A DNA stretch of 6,152 bases from Flavobacteriaceae bacterium (lineage in GTDB: Bacteria > Bacteroidota > Bacteroidia > Flavobacteriales > Flavobacteriaceae), in NCBI GenBank assembly GCA_002695445.1, contig NZOY01000053.1:15650-21801 (forward strand), given 5' to 3'. Positions 1 to 5,882 of the stretch are shown here, in pieces (the stretch's first letter is position 1; the number at the start of each line of letters is the position of its first letter). The notes beneath the pieces were generated by a model. That model saw only the letters and a program-made list of their open reading frames with translations, was not told the DNA's origin and searched no databases. The translations under genes and the position numbers were made by a program.

Positions 1-611
1 GTACTAATTTCAAAAATAAGCTTTTCATAATCGGTTTTTTGTTCAACACGATAATTTTCGATACTATATTTTACATTTTTTACAGGTGTAAAAATTGAAT
101 CAATAGCTATAACGCCAAATGGAGAATTAGTTTTCTTATTTTCCTCAGCAGGTACATAACCCCTCCCTTTTTCTATTGTAACCTCTAAATTTAATTGAAC
201 TCCTTTCTCGAGGTTACAAATAACTAAATCTGGGTTTAAAACCTGAAAGCCAGAAATAAATTTTTGGAAATCAGCAGCTTTAAGCTGATCCTGGCCCCCA
301 ACAATGAGAGTTACTTTTTCCTCCTCTACGTCATCTATTTGACGTTTAAATCTTATTTGTTTTAAATTAAGAATAATCTCAGTTACATCCTCTACAATTC
401 CAGGAATAGTAGAAAACTCATGTTCAATGTTATCGATTTTGACAGAAGTAATTGCAAATCCTTCAAGAGAGGAGAGTAATACTCTTCTAAGAGCATTTCC
501 AACTGTTAGTCCATATCCTGGCTCTAGAGGGCGAAATTCAAATTTGCCCTCAAACTCAGAGGAATCAATCATTATTACTTTATCAGGTTTTTGGAAATTT
601 AGTATTGCCAT
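1..611 (-). CDS. rpoA: DNA-directed RNA polymerase subunit alpha, N-terminal part (cut by window edge)
   Basis: The alpha subunit dimerises and nucleates assembly of beta and beta' into RNA polymerase; its C-terminal domain contacts upstream promoter DNA and activators. Only the first 203 codons are inside the window. The translation starts [12 protein letters not shown], the usual start in Bacteroidota. The dimerisation motif is at residues 29-49 ([20 protein letters not shown], then SL), the most conserved part of the family. The insert domain follows, with a GRGYVPAE stretch around 149-156. The helix-hairpin-helix C-terminal domain lies outside, so its integrity cannot be judged. The ATG at 609-611 is chosen because the family N-terminus begins there. 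It lies 21 nt after the rpsD stop and has no Shine-Dalgarno sequence. Linkage to S13, S11 and S4 is the classical alpha operon. Confidence 0.97.
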   Translation of the reverse strand, partial: MAILNFQKPDKVIMIDSSEFEGKFEFRPLEPGYGLTVGNALRRVLLSSLEGFAITSVKIDNIEHEFSTIPGIVEDVTEIILNLKQIRFKRQIDDVEEEKVTLIVGGQDQLKAADFQKFISGFQVLNPDLVICNLEKGVQLNLEVTIEKGRGYVPAEENKKTNSPFGVIAIDSIFTPVKNVKYSIENYRVEQKTDYEKLIFEIS

Positions 612-632
612 AGTTTTATGCTTACTTATTTA

Positions 633-1238
633 TTATTTAGAATATAATTCTACTATTAATTGTTCTTTAATATTTTCGGGAATTTGATTACGTTCAGGTA
701 TACTAACAAAATTACCCTCATAGGTTGAGCTATTCCAAGTCATCCATTCATAAACAGAATTGTTAGATTCTAATGAATTAGAAATGGATTGCAAAGATTT
801 AGATTTTTCTCTGACACCTACTATGTCTCCGGGATTTAAATTAAAGGAGGGAATATTGACAATTTTACCATTTACAGTAATGTGCCTATGTGAAACTAAT
901 TGACGTGCTGAACTTCTAGAGGGAGCAATTCCTAAACGAAATACAACATTGTCTAATCGAGACTCGCAAAGCTGAAGTAATACTTCACCAGTAACACCTT
1001 TACTACTAGTAGCTTTTTCAAATATATTTCTAAACTGACGTTCTAAAATACCATAAGTGTACTTAGCTTTTTGCTTTTCTAATAATTGAACTGCATATTC
1101 AGACTTCTTTGCTCTTCTCCGGTTATTTCCATGATGACCAGGAGGGTAATTCCTTTTTTCAAATGCTTTATCGGGACCGAAAATAGGTTCACCAAACTTT
1201 CTTGAAACTTTTGATTTTGGACCAGTGTATCTTGCCAT
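633..1238 (-). CDS. rpsD: 30S ribosomal protein S4
   Basis: S4 is a primary 16S rRNA binder that starts assembly of the 30S body and helps form the mRNA entry site. In E. coli it also represses translation of the alpha operon. The 201-residue product has normal length. The N-terminal domain (1-90) starts [18 protein letters not shown] and has no cysteine, so it is the zinc-free form. The S4 RNA-binding domain covers about 92-155, with [20 protein letters not shown] at 95-114 and [13 protein letters not shown] at 119-131. The tail [25 protein letters not shown] ending is typical. The ATG lies 52 nt after the rpsK stop, the widest gap here; the leader directly upstream is A-rich with a run of nine A and no Shine-Dalgarno sequence. 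The stop is TAA. Confidence 0.98.
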   Translation of the reverse strand: MARYTGPKSKVSRKFGEPIFGPDKAFEKRNYPPGHHGNNRRRAKKSEYAVQLLEKQKAKYTYGILERQFRNIFEKATSSKGVTGEVLLQLCESRLDNVVFRLGIAPSRSSARQLVSHRHITVNGKIVNIPSFNLNPGDIVGVREKSKSLQSISNSLESNNSVYEWMTWNSSTYEGNFVSIPERNQIPENIKEQLIVELYSK

Positions 1239-1290
1239 ATATTTTTTTTTATATTTTAATTAGAGCCTAATCTTTGATTAAATATTAATA
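1239..1290 (-). other. 52-nt rpsK-rpsD intergenic leader with small inverted repeats
   Basis: This is the only gap over 21 nt in the window. Read on the plus strand it holds ATTAG-agc-CTAAT at 1259-1271 and TAATC-ttt-GATTA at 1268-1280, two 5-bp stems with 3-nt loops that share 1268-1271 and so cannot form together. The stretch next to rpsD is A-rich on the coding strand, with nine A at 1242-1250. I see no Bacteroidota-type promoter (TTTG about 20 nt before TAnnTTTG). The stems are short and AT-rich and may be chance; a role in rpsD translation or as a weak pause is speculation. Confidence 0.35.
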
Positions 1291-1674
1291 TTAAACTCTT
1301 CTTCTTTTTGGCGGACGACATCCATTATGGGGTAATGGAGTAACATCAACTATTTCAGTGACCTCTATGCCGTTGTTATGTAAAGTTCTAATAGCTGACT
1401 CTCTTCCATTTCCAGGACCTTTCACATATACTACGACCTTTCTTAGGCCTAATTCAATAGCAACCTTTGAAACATCCTCAGCAGCTGTTTGGGCAGCATA
1501 AGGTGTGTTTTTCTTTGATCCTCTAAAACCCATTTTTCCCGCCGAAGACCATGCGATGACCTCTCCCTTCTTATTTGTCAAAGAAATGATTATATTATTA
1601 AAAGAGGCTACAATGTGTGCTTCACCACTTGGTTCTACAATAACTTTGCGTTTTTTACTTATAACTTTAGCCAT
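1291..1674 (-). CDS. rpsK: 30S ribosomal protein S11
   Basis: S11 sits on the platform of the 30S subunit near the E site and shapes the mRNA exit path together with S7 and S18. The 127-residue product is of normal length. Visible hallmarks are the [19 protein letters not shown] stretch at 19-37, [20 protein letters not shown] at 41-60, [15 protein letters not shown] at 84-98, and the ending [18 protein letters not shown] at 110-127. The basic tail contacts 16S rRNA. N117-G118 corresponds to the Asn-Gly site that becomes isoaspartate in E. coli S11. The start is the only ATG fitting the family N-terminus ([10 protein letters not shown]). It lies 9 nt after the rpsM stop, and the leader AAATTTCAAAT has no Shine-Dalgarno sequence. 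The stop is TAA. Confidence 0.98.
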   Translation of the reverse strand: MAKVISKKRKVIVEPSGEAHIVASFNNIIISLTNKKGEVIAWSSAGKMGFRGSKKNTPYAAQTAAEDVSKVAIELGLRKVVVYVKGPGNGRESAIRTLHNNGIEVTEIVDVTPLPHNGCRPPKRRRV

Positions 1675-1683
1675 ATTTGAAAT

Positions 1684-2058
1684 TTATTTAGTTACCTTCT
1701 TTTTATTAGCAACAGTTTTTCTTTTTCCTTTTCTAGTCCTAGAGTTGTTCTTAGTTCTTTGTCCTCTAAGAGGTAAGCCAGATCTATGTCGAATACCACG
1801 ATAACACCCTATATCCATTAATCGCTTAATATTCAATTGCAACTCTGAGCGTAATTCTCCCTCAATTTTATAATTACCAACAGCCTCACGAATTCTTCCT
1901 GTCTCATCATCAGTCCAGTCAGATACTTTGGTCGAATCATTTACTTTGGCTTGAGCCAAAATTTGATGCGCCCGGCTTTTACCTATTCCATAAATGTAAG
2001 TAAGTGCAATTACGCCTCTTTTTTGTTTGGGAATATCTACCCCTGAAATTCTAGCCAT
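1684..2058 (-). CDS. rpsM: 30S ribosomal protein S13
   Basis: S13 lies in the head of the 30S subunit, forms intersubunit bridges to the 50S, and its basic C-terminal tail reaches P-site tRNA. The 124-residue product starts [20 protein letters not shown]. The helix-two-turn-helix part has YIYGIG at 21-26. The family signature [20 protein letters not shown] spans 83-102. It is followed by the lysine- and arginine-rich tail to residue 124, which is typical in length. The ATG at 2056-2058 lies only 3 nt after the rpmJ stop. The coding-strand stretch AAGG at 2066-2069 is 7 nt before the ATG, the only start in this window with a correctly spaced Shine-Dalgarno-like core. It coincides with the conserved Gln-Gly codons ending rpmJ, so it may be chance. 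The stop is TAA. Confidence 0.98.
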   Translation of the reverse strand: MARISGVDIPKQKRGVIALTYIYGIGKSRAHQILAQAKVNDSTKVSDWTDDETGRIREAVGNYKIEGELRSELQLNIKRLMDIGCYRGIRHRSGLPLRGQRTKNNSRTRKGKRKTVANKKKVTK

Positions 2059-2061
2059 AGT

Positions 2062-2178
2062 TTAACCTTGTCTTTGTTTAAATCTTGGATTTTTTTTGTT
2101 GATAACGTACAACCTTCCTTTTCTACGAACAATTTTGCAATCCGCACTTCTTTTCTTTATTGAAGCTCTTACTTTCAT
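2062..2178 (-). CDS. rpmJ: 50S ribosomal protein L36 (zinc-free form)
   Basis: L36 is the smallest large-subunit protein and binds 23S rRNA near the GTPase-associated region, stabilising late 50S assembly. The 38 codons translate to [20 protein letters not shown], then [18 protein letters not shown], exactly the family length. The zinc-binding form uses C11, C14, C27 and H33. Here positions 11, 27 and 33 are Ser, Asn and Phe, and only C14 is left, so zinc binding is not expected. This matches L36 proteins of Bacteroidota as I remember them, which are often annotated as type B (ykgO). The gene is 10 nt after infA and 3 nt before rpsM. The start has an AT-rich leader without a Shine-Dalgarno sequence; the stop is TAA. 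Confidence 0.97.
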   Translation of the reverse strand: MKVRASIKKRSADCKIVRRKGRLYVINKKNPRFKQRQG

Positions 2179-2188
2179 ATTTTATTAT

Positions 2189-2404
2189 TTAAAATCTAAA
2201 CGTTATCCTTGCCTTTGATAAATCATAAGGACTCATTTCTAGTTTTACTTTATCTCCCGGTAACAACTTTATATAATGTAACCGCATCTTACCTGAAATA
2301 TGTGCAGTTACAACATGACCATTTTCTAACTCAACTCTAAACATAGCATTTGACAATGCTTCAATTATCGTACCTTCTTGTTCTATTGCTGCTTGCTTTG
2401 CCAT
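2189..2404 (-). CDS. infA: translation initiation factor IF-1
   Basis: IF-1 binds the 30S A site during initiation, works with IF-2 and IF-3, and blocks premature tRNA entry there. The 71-residue product is one S1-like OB-fold, full length for the family. Key stretches are [20 protein letters not shown] at 21-40, then [20 protein letters not shown] at 41-60 and [11 protein letters not shown] to the end, nearly superimposable on the E. coli protein. The basic residues of the 16S-contacting surface (K39, R41) are present. The start lies 3 nt after the secY stop. A coding-strand AGGA occurs upstream, but 12 nt from the ATG and inside conserved secY codons, so it is probably not a functional Shine-Dalgarno. 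The secY-infA-rpmJ-rpsM order lacks map and adk. Confidence 0.98.
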   Translation of the reverse strand: MAKQAAIEQEGTIIEALSNAMFRVELENGHVVTAHISGKMRLHYIKLLPGDKVKLEMSPYDLSKARITFRF

Positions 2405-2407
2405 AAT

Positions 2408-3763
2408 TTAAATTGTTCCTACTCTTCTGTTTCTTGTTGTCTTTGACATTAGTCCATCATAATGTCTATTTAAAAGGTATGAATTAACCTGTTGAATAGT
2501 ATCAATAGCTACTCCAACCATAATTAATAGTGATGTACCACCATAAAATAATGCCCAACCTTGTTGCATTCCAATTAATTTTACAACTAAAGCAGGAAAT
2601 ACAGCAATTGCAGCTAAATAAATAGAGCCAGGGAATGTTATATGAGACATAACTGTGTCTAAGAATTCAGAGGTTTCATTTCCAGGTCTTATTCCAGGTA
2701 CAAAACCTCCACTCCTTTTTAAATCTTCTGACATTTTGTTGGTTGGAACAGTAATAGCCGTATAGAAAAAAGTAAAAACTATAATTAATACAGCAAATAG
2801 TATATTATACCATAATCCAAAAATATCAGAAAAATTTGTTTGCAACCACTGCCCAAAGGAAGAGTCTCCAAATGCGCCGCCAACATATGCAGGAGCAAAC
2901 ATTAAAGCTTGAGCAAATATAATAGGCATCACACCAGATGCATTTAGTTTTAAGGGAATATATTGTCTAGATCCAAAAAGATTCTTTTCATTTGATCTCC
3001 CTGATGTTCGTCTAGCATATTGAATTGGAATCTGTCTTACAGCCATTACTAATAATACACTCAACAAAATTATTACTACCCACAAAACAAGTTCAATAGA
3101 AATCATCATTAGACCACCGTTATTCTCCGAAACACGAGAAACAAACTCTTGTGTAAAAGAGAGTGGGAGGTTTGCAATTATTCCAACCATAATTAACAGT
3201 GATATACCATTACCTATTCCCTTGTCAGTTATTTTTTCTCCAAGCCACATAGCAAAAATCGTTCCAGTTACTAATATGATAACAGAAGAAAACATAAAAA
3301 GGGGCCCACGACCTAAAACAAAAGCGCTATCTGGAACACCGAGTGCAGAAAGACCATACAGATATGCAGGAGCTTGAACAATACAAATTAAAATGGTAAG
3401 CCATCTTGTAATTTGAGTTCTTTTTTTATTACCACTTTCTCCTTCTTTTTGAAGTTTTTGAAGATAAGGAACAGCTATTCCCATCAATTGAACAACTATT
3501 GATGCAGATATGTAAGGCATGATTCCAAGAGCAAAAACAGAAGCGTTAGCAAAAGCTCCTCCAGTAAAGGCATTAAGTATTCCTAAAAGTCCCCCACCGT
3601 CTGTTCTATTAGACAGTTCAGAAAGCTGGACAGAGTCAATTCCTGGCAAGACAACTTGAGCACCTAATCGGTAAACTAATAAGAGTGTAAGTGTGGTTAT
3701 AATACGTCCACGTAACTCTTCAATGTTGTATATATTCAATATAGTCTCAATAAACTTTTTCAT
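2408..3763 (-). CDS. secY: preprotein translocase subunit SecY
   Basis: SecY is the channel subunit of the SecYEG translocon in the inner membrane, taking secretory and membrane proteins from SecA or the ribosome. The 451-residue product shows the ten hydrophobic segments expected: roughly 20-38, 75-97, 120-140, 155-175, 183-205, 218-242, 275-293, 317-339, 375-396 and 403-420. The plug region with its glycine-rich DGGGLLGILNAFTGGAF lies at 55-71, followed by GIMPYISASIVVQLM at 80-94. Other hallmarks are GEKITDKGIGNGISLLI at 175-191 and the cytoplasmic FVPGIRPGNET at 354-364, whose R359 matches the arginine needed for SecA function in E. coli. The start is 9 nt after the rplO stop and lacks a Shine-Dalgarno sequence. 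Its place between rplO and infA is classical. Confidence 0.98.
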   Translation of the reverse strand: MKKFIETILNIYNIEELRGRIITTLTLLLVYRLGAQVVLPGIDSVQLSELSNRTDGGGLLGILNAFTGGAFANASVFALGIMPYISASIVVQLMGIAVPYLQKLQKEGESGNKKRTQITRWLTILICIVQAPAYLYGLSALGVPDSAFVLGRGPLFMFSSVIILVTGTIFAMWLGEKITDKGIGNGISLLIMVGIIANLPLSFTQEFVSRVSENNGGLMMISIELVLWVVIILLSVLLVMAVRQIPIQYARRTSGRSNEKNLFGSRQYIPLKLNASGVMPIIFAQALMFAPAYVGGAFGDSSFGQWLQTNFSDIFGLWYNILFAVLIIVFTFFYTAITVPTNKMSEDLKRSGGFVPGIRPGNETSEFLDTVMSHITFPGSIYLAAIAVFPALVVKLIGMQQGWALFYGGTSLLIMVGVAIDTIQQVNSYLLNRHYDGLMSKTTRNRRVGTI

Positions 3764-3772
3764 CAGTTTAAA

Positions 3773-4225
3773 TTATATCTTTATAATCTCGCCTCCAACT
3801 CCCTCGATTGCTGCTTTAGCTGTTGACGAAAACTTGTGGGCAGAAACTTTCAAAGGAACTTCTAGAGTTCCTCTACCTAAAATTTTAACCAATTTATTAG
3901 ATTTAGCTAAACCAAGTTCAACTAATTTGTCAAATGTGATCTCCTTTTTTACCTTCTTTTCATTAACCAAGTTTTGAAGTGTGTCTAAATTAATTACATT
4001 ATATACAGTTCTATTGATATTTGTAAAACCAAACTTTGGGACTCTACGTTGTAATGGCATCTGTCCCCCCTCAAATCCTATTTTTTTTGAGTATCCAGAA
4101 CGAGACTTAGCCCCTTTATGGCCTCTAGTAGAAGTACCACCTTTTCCACTTCCCTCTCCTCTTCCAAGTCTTTTAGTGGAATTATTATTTGATCCCTGAG
4201 CAGGTTTTAAATTGTTTAAGCTCAT
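3773..4225 (-). CDS. rplO: 50S ribosomal protein L15
   Basis: L15 is a late-assembly protein of the 50S subunit whose long N-terminal extension threads into 23S rRNA. The 150-residue product is normal in length. It starts [12 protein letters not shown], and the glycine- and arginine-rich extension spans 19-44 with [18 protein letters not shown] at 21-38 and SRSG at 41-44. [18 protein letters not shown] follows at 50-67. The C-terminal globular part has [20 protein letters not shown] at 113-132 and the conserved family ending AIEGVGGEI. The start codon lies 2 nt after the rpmD stop, the tightest non-overlapping junction in the window, which suggests translational coupling. The leader is coding sequence of rpmD without a Shine-Dalgarno sequence. 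The stop is TAA. Confidence 0.98.
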   Translation of the reverse strand: MSLNNLKPAQGSNNNSTKRLGRGEGSGKGGTSTRGHKGAKSRSGYSKKIGFEGGQMPLQRRVPKFGFTNINRTVYNVINLDTLQNLVNEKKVKKEITFDKLVELGLAKSNKLVKILGRGTLEVPLKVSAHKFSSTAKAAIEGVGGEIIKI

Positions 4226-4227
4226 TT

Positions 4228-4407
4228 TTATAATTCTTTTGTTTTAACCAGGTGTTTAACTTTATCTATCATACCAAGAATATTGGGTGTATTATTATGG
4301 ATCACCTCTTTTCCAATACCTCTTAAACCTAAAGCATGTAGAGTTCTTTTTTGAGACTTTTCTCTTTTTATGCTACTCTTCACTTGTATAACTTTAATCT
4401 TTGGCAT
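4228..4407 (-). CDS. rpmD: 50S ribosomal protein L30
   Basis: L30 is a small 50S protein with a ferredoxin-like fold, present in many but not all bacteria. From the ATG at 4405-4407 the product has 59 residues, the usual family length, starting [20 protein letters not shown]. It contains [10 protein letters not shown] at 19-28, the [15 protein letters not shown] stretch at 41-55, and ends KTKEL. The open frame extends 11 codons upstream to an ATG at 4438-4440, giving a 70-residue version that would overlap rpsE by 23 nt. I reject that start because the extra residues [11 protein letters not shown] lie before the conserved family N-terminus. The chosen start leaves a 10-nt gap after rpsE. AAGG sits only 1 nt from the ATG, too near to act as a Shine-Dalgarno. 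Confidence 0.93.
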   Translation of the reverse strand: MPKIKVIQVKSSIKREKSQKRTLHALGLRGIGKEVIHNNTPNILGMIDKVKHLVKTKEL

Positions 4408-4417
4408 ACCTTTTAAT

Positions 4418-4951
4418 TTATCCATTAAAAACTTTTTCAAGGCTTATACCTCTTTGTTTAGCAATAGTAATAGGGCTTCTAAGTTTTAGAAGTGCATCGA
4501 AAGTAGCTTTTACTACATTGTGAGGATTTGATGATCCCTGAGATTTTGACAATACATTTTGAACACCAACTGCTTCTAAAACTGCACGGACTGCACCTCC
4601 AGCAATAACACCAGTACCCTCTGAAGCAGGCTTTAGGAAAACTTTGGCCCCTCCAAACTTTCCTTTCTGTTCATGAGGTAAAGTACCACTAATTATGGGT
4701 ATGCGAACCAAGTTTTTCTTAGCATCTTCTACAGCTTTTGCAATTGCTTCAGAAACCTCTTTAGATTTACCAAGACCTTGACCGACTACACCATCTTCAT
4801 TACCTACCACTACAATAGCAGAAAACCCAAAAGCTCGTCCACCTTTGGTTACTTTGGTTACCCTCTGAACTCCAACTAAACGGTCTTTGAGTTCTAATCC
4901 TGCTGGTTTTACCAATTCAATATTTTTATAATCTTTATACATATTACACAT
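4418..4951 (-). CDS. rpsE: 30S ribosomal protein S5
   Basis: S5 lies on the solvent side of the 30S subunit by the mRNA entry pore, next to S4, and affects decoding accuracy. The 177-residue product has the double-stranded-RNA-binding-like N-terminal domain with [20 protein letters not shown] at 21-40 and [10 protein letters not shown] at 41-50, then [10 protein letters not shown] at 57-66. The C-terminal domain carries [19 protein letters not shown] at 112-130 and [20 protein letters not shown] at 135-154, and ends [10 protein letters not shown]. The ATG at 4949-4951 overlaps the rplR stop by one base (TAATG), which suits translational coupling. A second in-frame ATG at 4940-4942 would give 174 residues starting MYKDYKN, close to the usual start in flavobacteria, and cannot be excluded. 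The stop is TAA. Confidence 0.96.
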   Translation of the reverse strand: MCNMYKDYKNIELVKPAGLELKDRLVGVQRVTKVTKGGRAFGFSAIVVVGNEDGVVGQGLGKSKEVSEAIAKAVEDAKKNLVRIPIISGTLPHEQKGKFGGAKVFLKPASEGTGVIAGGAVRAVLEAVGVQNVLSKSQGSSNPHNVVKATFDALLKLRSPITIAKQRGISLEKVFNG

Positions 4952-5310
4952 TAAAAATTTAACCCGGCCTCACGAGCTCCTTCAGCAAGAGATTTTACCC
5001 TACCATGATAAAGATATCCACTGCGATCAAAACTAACATTCTTGACACCAGCCTTAGAGGCTCTATTTCCAATTAGTTTTCCAACTAATTGAGCTTCTGT
5101 GGTTTTATTATCCGATTTAGCATCTACAATCTCTTTGTCTCTTGAGGATGCAGAAGCTATTGTTTTTCCATTAATATCATCAATGACTTGGACATAAATT
5201 TCTCTATTACTTCGATAAACAGACAAACGAGGTTGCTCTGAAGTACCATTTATTGTTTTTCTAATTTTTAAATGAATCTTATTTCTTCTAGATAATTTAG
5301 TTATTGCCAT
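4951..5310 (-). CDS. rplR: 50S ribosomal protein L18
   Basis: L18 binds 5S rRNA and, with L5, docks it into the central protuberance of the 50S subunit. The 119-residue product is of normal length. It starts [20 protein letters not shown] with the basic N-terminal segment. [20 protein letters not shown] follows at 26-45, with [20 protein letters not shown] at 73-92. The signature [20 protein letters not shown] at 94-113 runs almost to the C-terminus AGLNF. The ATG at 5308-5310 lies 10 nt after the rplF stop, behind an AT-rich leader without a Shine-Dalgarno sequence. The stop codon TAA shares its last-read region with the rpsE start (TAATG). Its place between L6 and S5 is standard for the spc operon. 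Confidence 0.98.
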   Translation of the reverse strand: MAITKLSRRNKIHLKIRKTINGTSEQPRLSVYRSNREIYVQVIDDINGKTIASASSRDKEIVDAKSDNKTTEAQLVGKLIGNRASKAGVKNVSFDRSGYLYHGRVKSLAEGAREAGLNF

Positions 5311-5320
5311 AGTTATATTA

Positions 5321-5863
5321 TTAAGCTGACTTACCTGCCTTTCTTCTTATCTCTTCTCCAACAAACCTTATACCTTTCCCTTTGTAAGGTTCGGGTTTTC
5401 TAAAAGACCTAATCTTAGCAGCTACATATCCCAGCAACTGTTTATCGTGTGAAGTTAGTTTTACAATTGGATTTTTCCCTTTTTCAGAAATAGTTTCGAC
5501 CTTAACCTCTGGGGCTATATCAAAAAGAATATTGTGAGAAAAACCAAGGGCTAAATCAAGTCTTTGTCCTTGATTACTTGCACGATAACCAACTCCAACC
5601 AATTCTAATTCTTTCGTAAACCCATTTGAAACACCTAAAATCATATTATTTACTAATGAGCGAAACAAACCATGTTTAGCTTTATCATTTTTCGAATCCG
5701 AAGAGCGCTTTACTCTCAAGAAACTATCTTCAATTTCAAATTCAACCACGTTATATGATTGGGTTAATTCTCCTAACTTTCCCTTAATAGAAATTTTTTC
5801 AGGCTGAATATCTATACTAACACCTTCTGGAATATTAATTGGATTGTTACCTATTCTTGACAT
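5321..5863 (-). CDS. rplF: 50S ribosomal protein L6
   Basis: L6 binds 23S rRNA near the sarcin-ricin loop and the factor-binding site of the 50S subunit. The 180-residue product has the two repeated L6 folds. The first half starts MSRIGNNPINIPEGVSIDI and has KISIKGKLGELTQSY at 23-37. The second half contains FTKELELVGVGYRASNQGQR at 82-101. The C-terminal signature PEPYKGKGIRFVGEEIRRKA lies at 157-176 and is nearly invariant in bacteria. The length is normal. The ATG at 5861-5863 is the family start; it lies 19 nt after the rpsH proximal end, and the leader is AT-rich without a Shine-Dalgarno sequence. The stop is TAA. Confidence 0.98.
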   Translation of the reverse strand: MSRIGNNPINIPEGVSIDIQPEKISIKGKLGELTQSYNVVEFEIEDSFLRVKRSSDSKNDKAKHGLFRSLVNNMILGVSNGFTKELELVGVGYRASNQGQRLDLALGFSHNILFDIAPEVKVETISEKGKNPIVKLTSHDKQLLGYVAAKIRSFRKPEPYKGKGIRFVGEEIRRKAGKSA

Positions 5864-5882
5864 TTGATTTTATTTTTGAATA

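Noticed and set aside
107..157. Coding-strand GGAGG followed by an out-of-frame ATG and a 16-residue frame inside rpoA
   Set aside because: The purine run encodes conserved Lys-Gly-Arg-Gly codons, similar GGAGG runs occur in other genes here at glycine codons, and the genome does not appear to rely on SD starts.
427..687. Plus-strand open frame of 86 codons over rpoA/rpsD
   Set aside because: It lies antisense to the strongly conserved rpoA start and rpsD end; the translation resembles no family and is an effect of the opposite strand.
1505..1804. Plus-strand open frame of 99 codons, hydrophobic
   Set aside because: It is antisense to rpsK and rpsM; its Phe/Leu richness comes from the complement of Lys- and Arg-rich codons.
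2390..2425. AGGA before infA as an RBS
   Set aside because: The spacer to the ATG is 12 nt and the bases are inside the conserved VGTI tail of secY.
3693..4199. Two plus-strand open frames (3693-3977 and 3981-4199)
   Set aside because: Both are antisense to secY/rplO; proline and leucine richness mirrors the Gly/Arg-rich L15 codons. No family likeness.
4408..4411. AAGG-like purines just before the rpmD ATG as an RBS
   Set aside because: Only 1 nt separates it from the start codon, too close for Shine-Dalgarno pairing.
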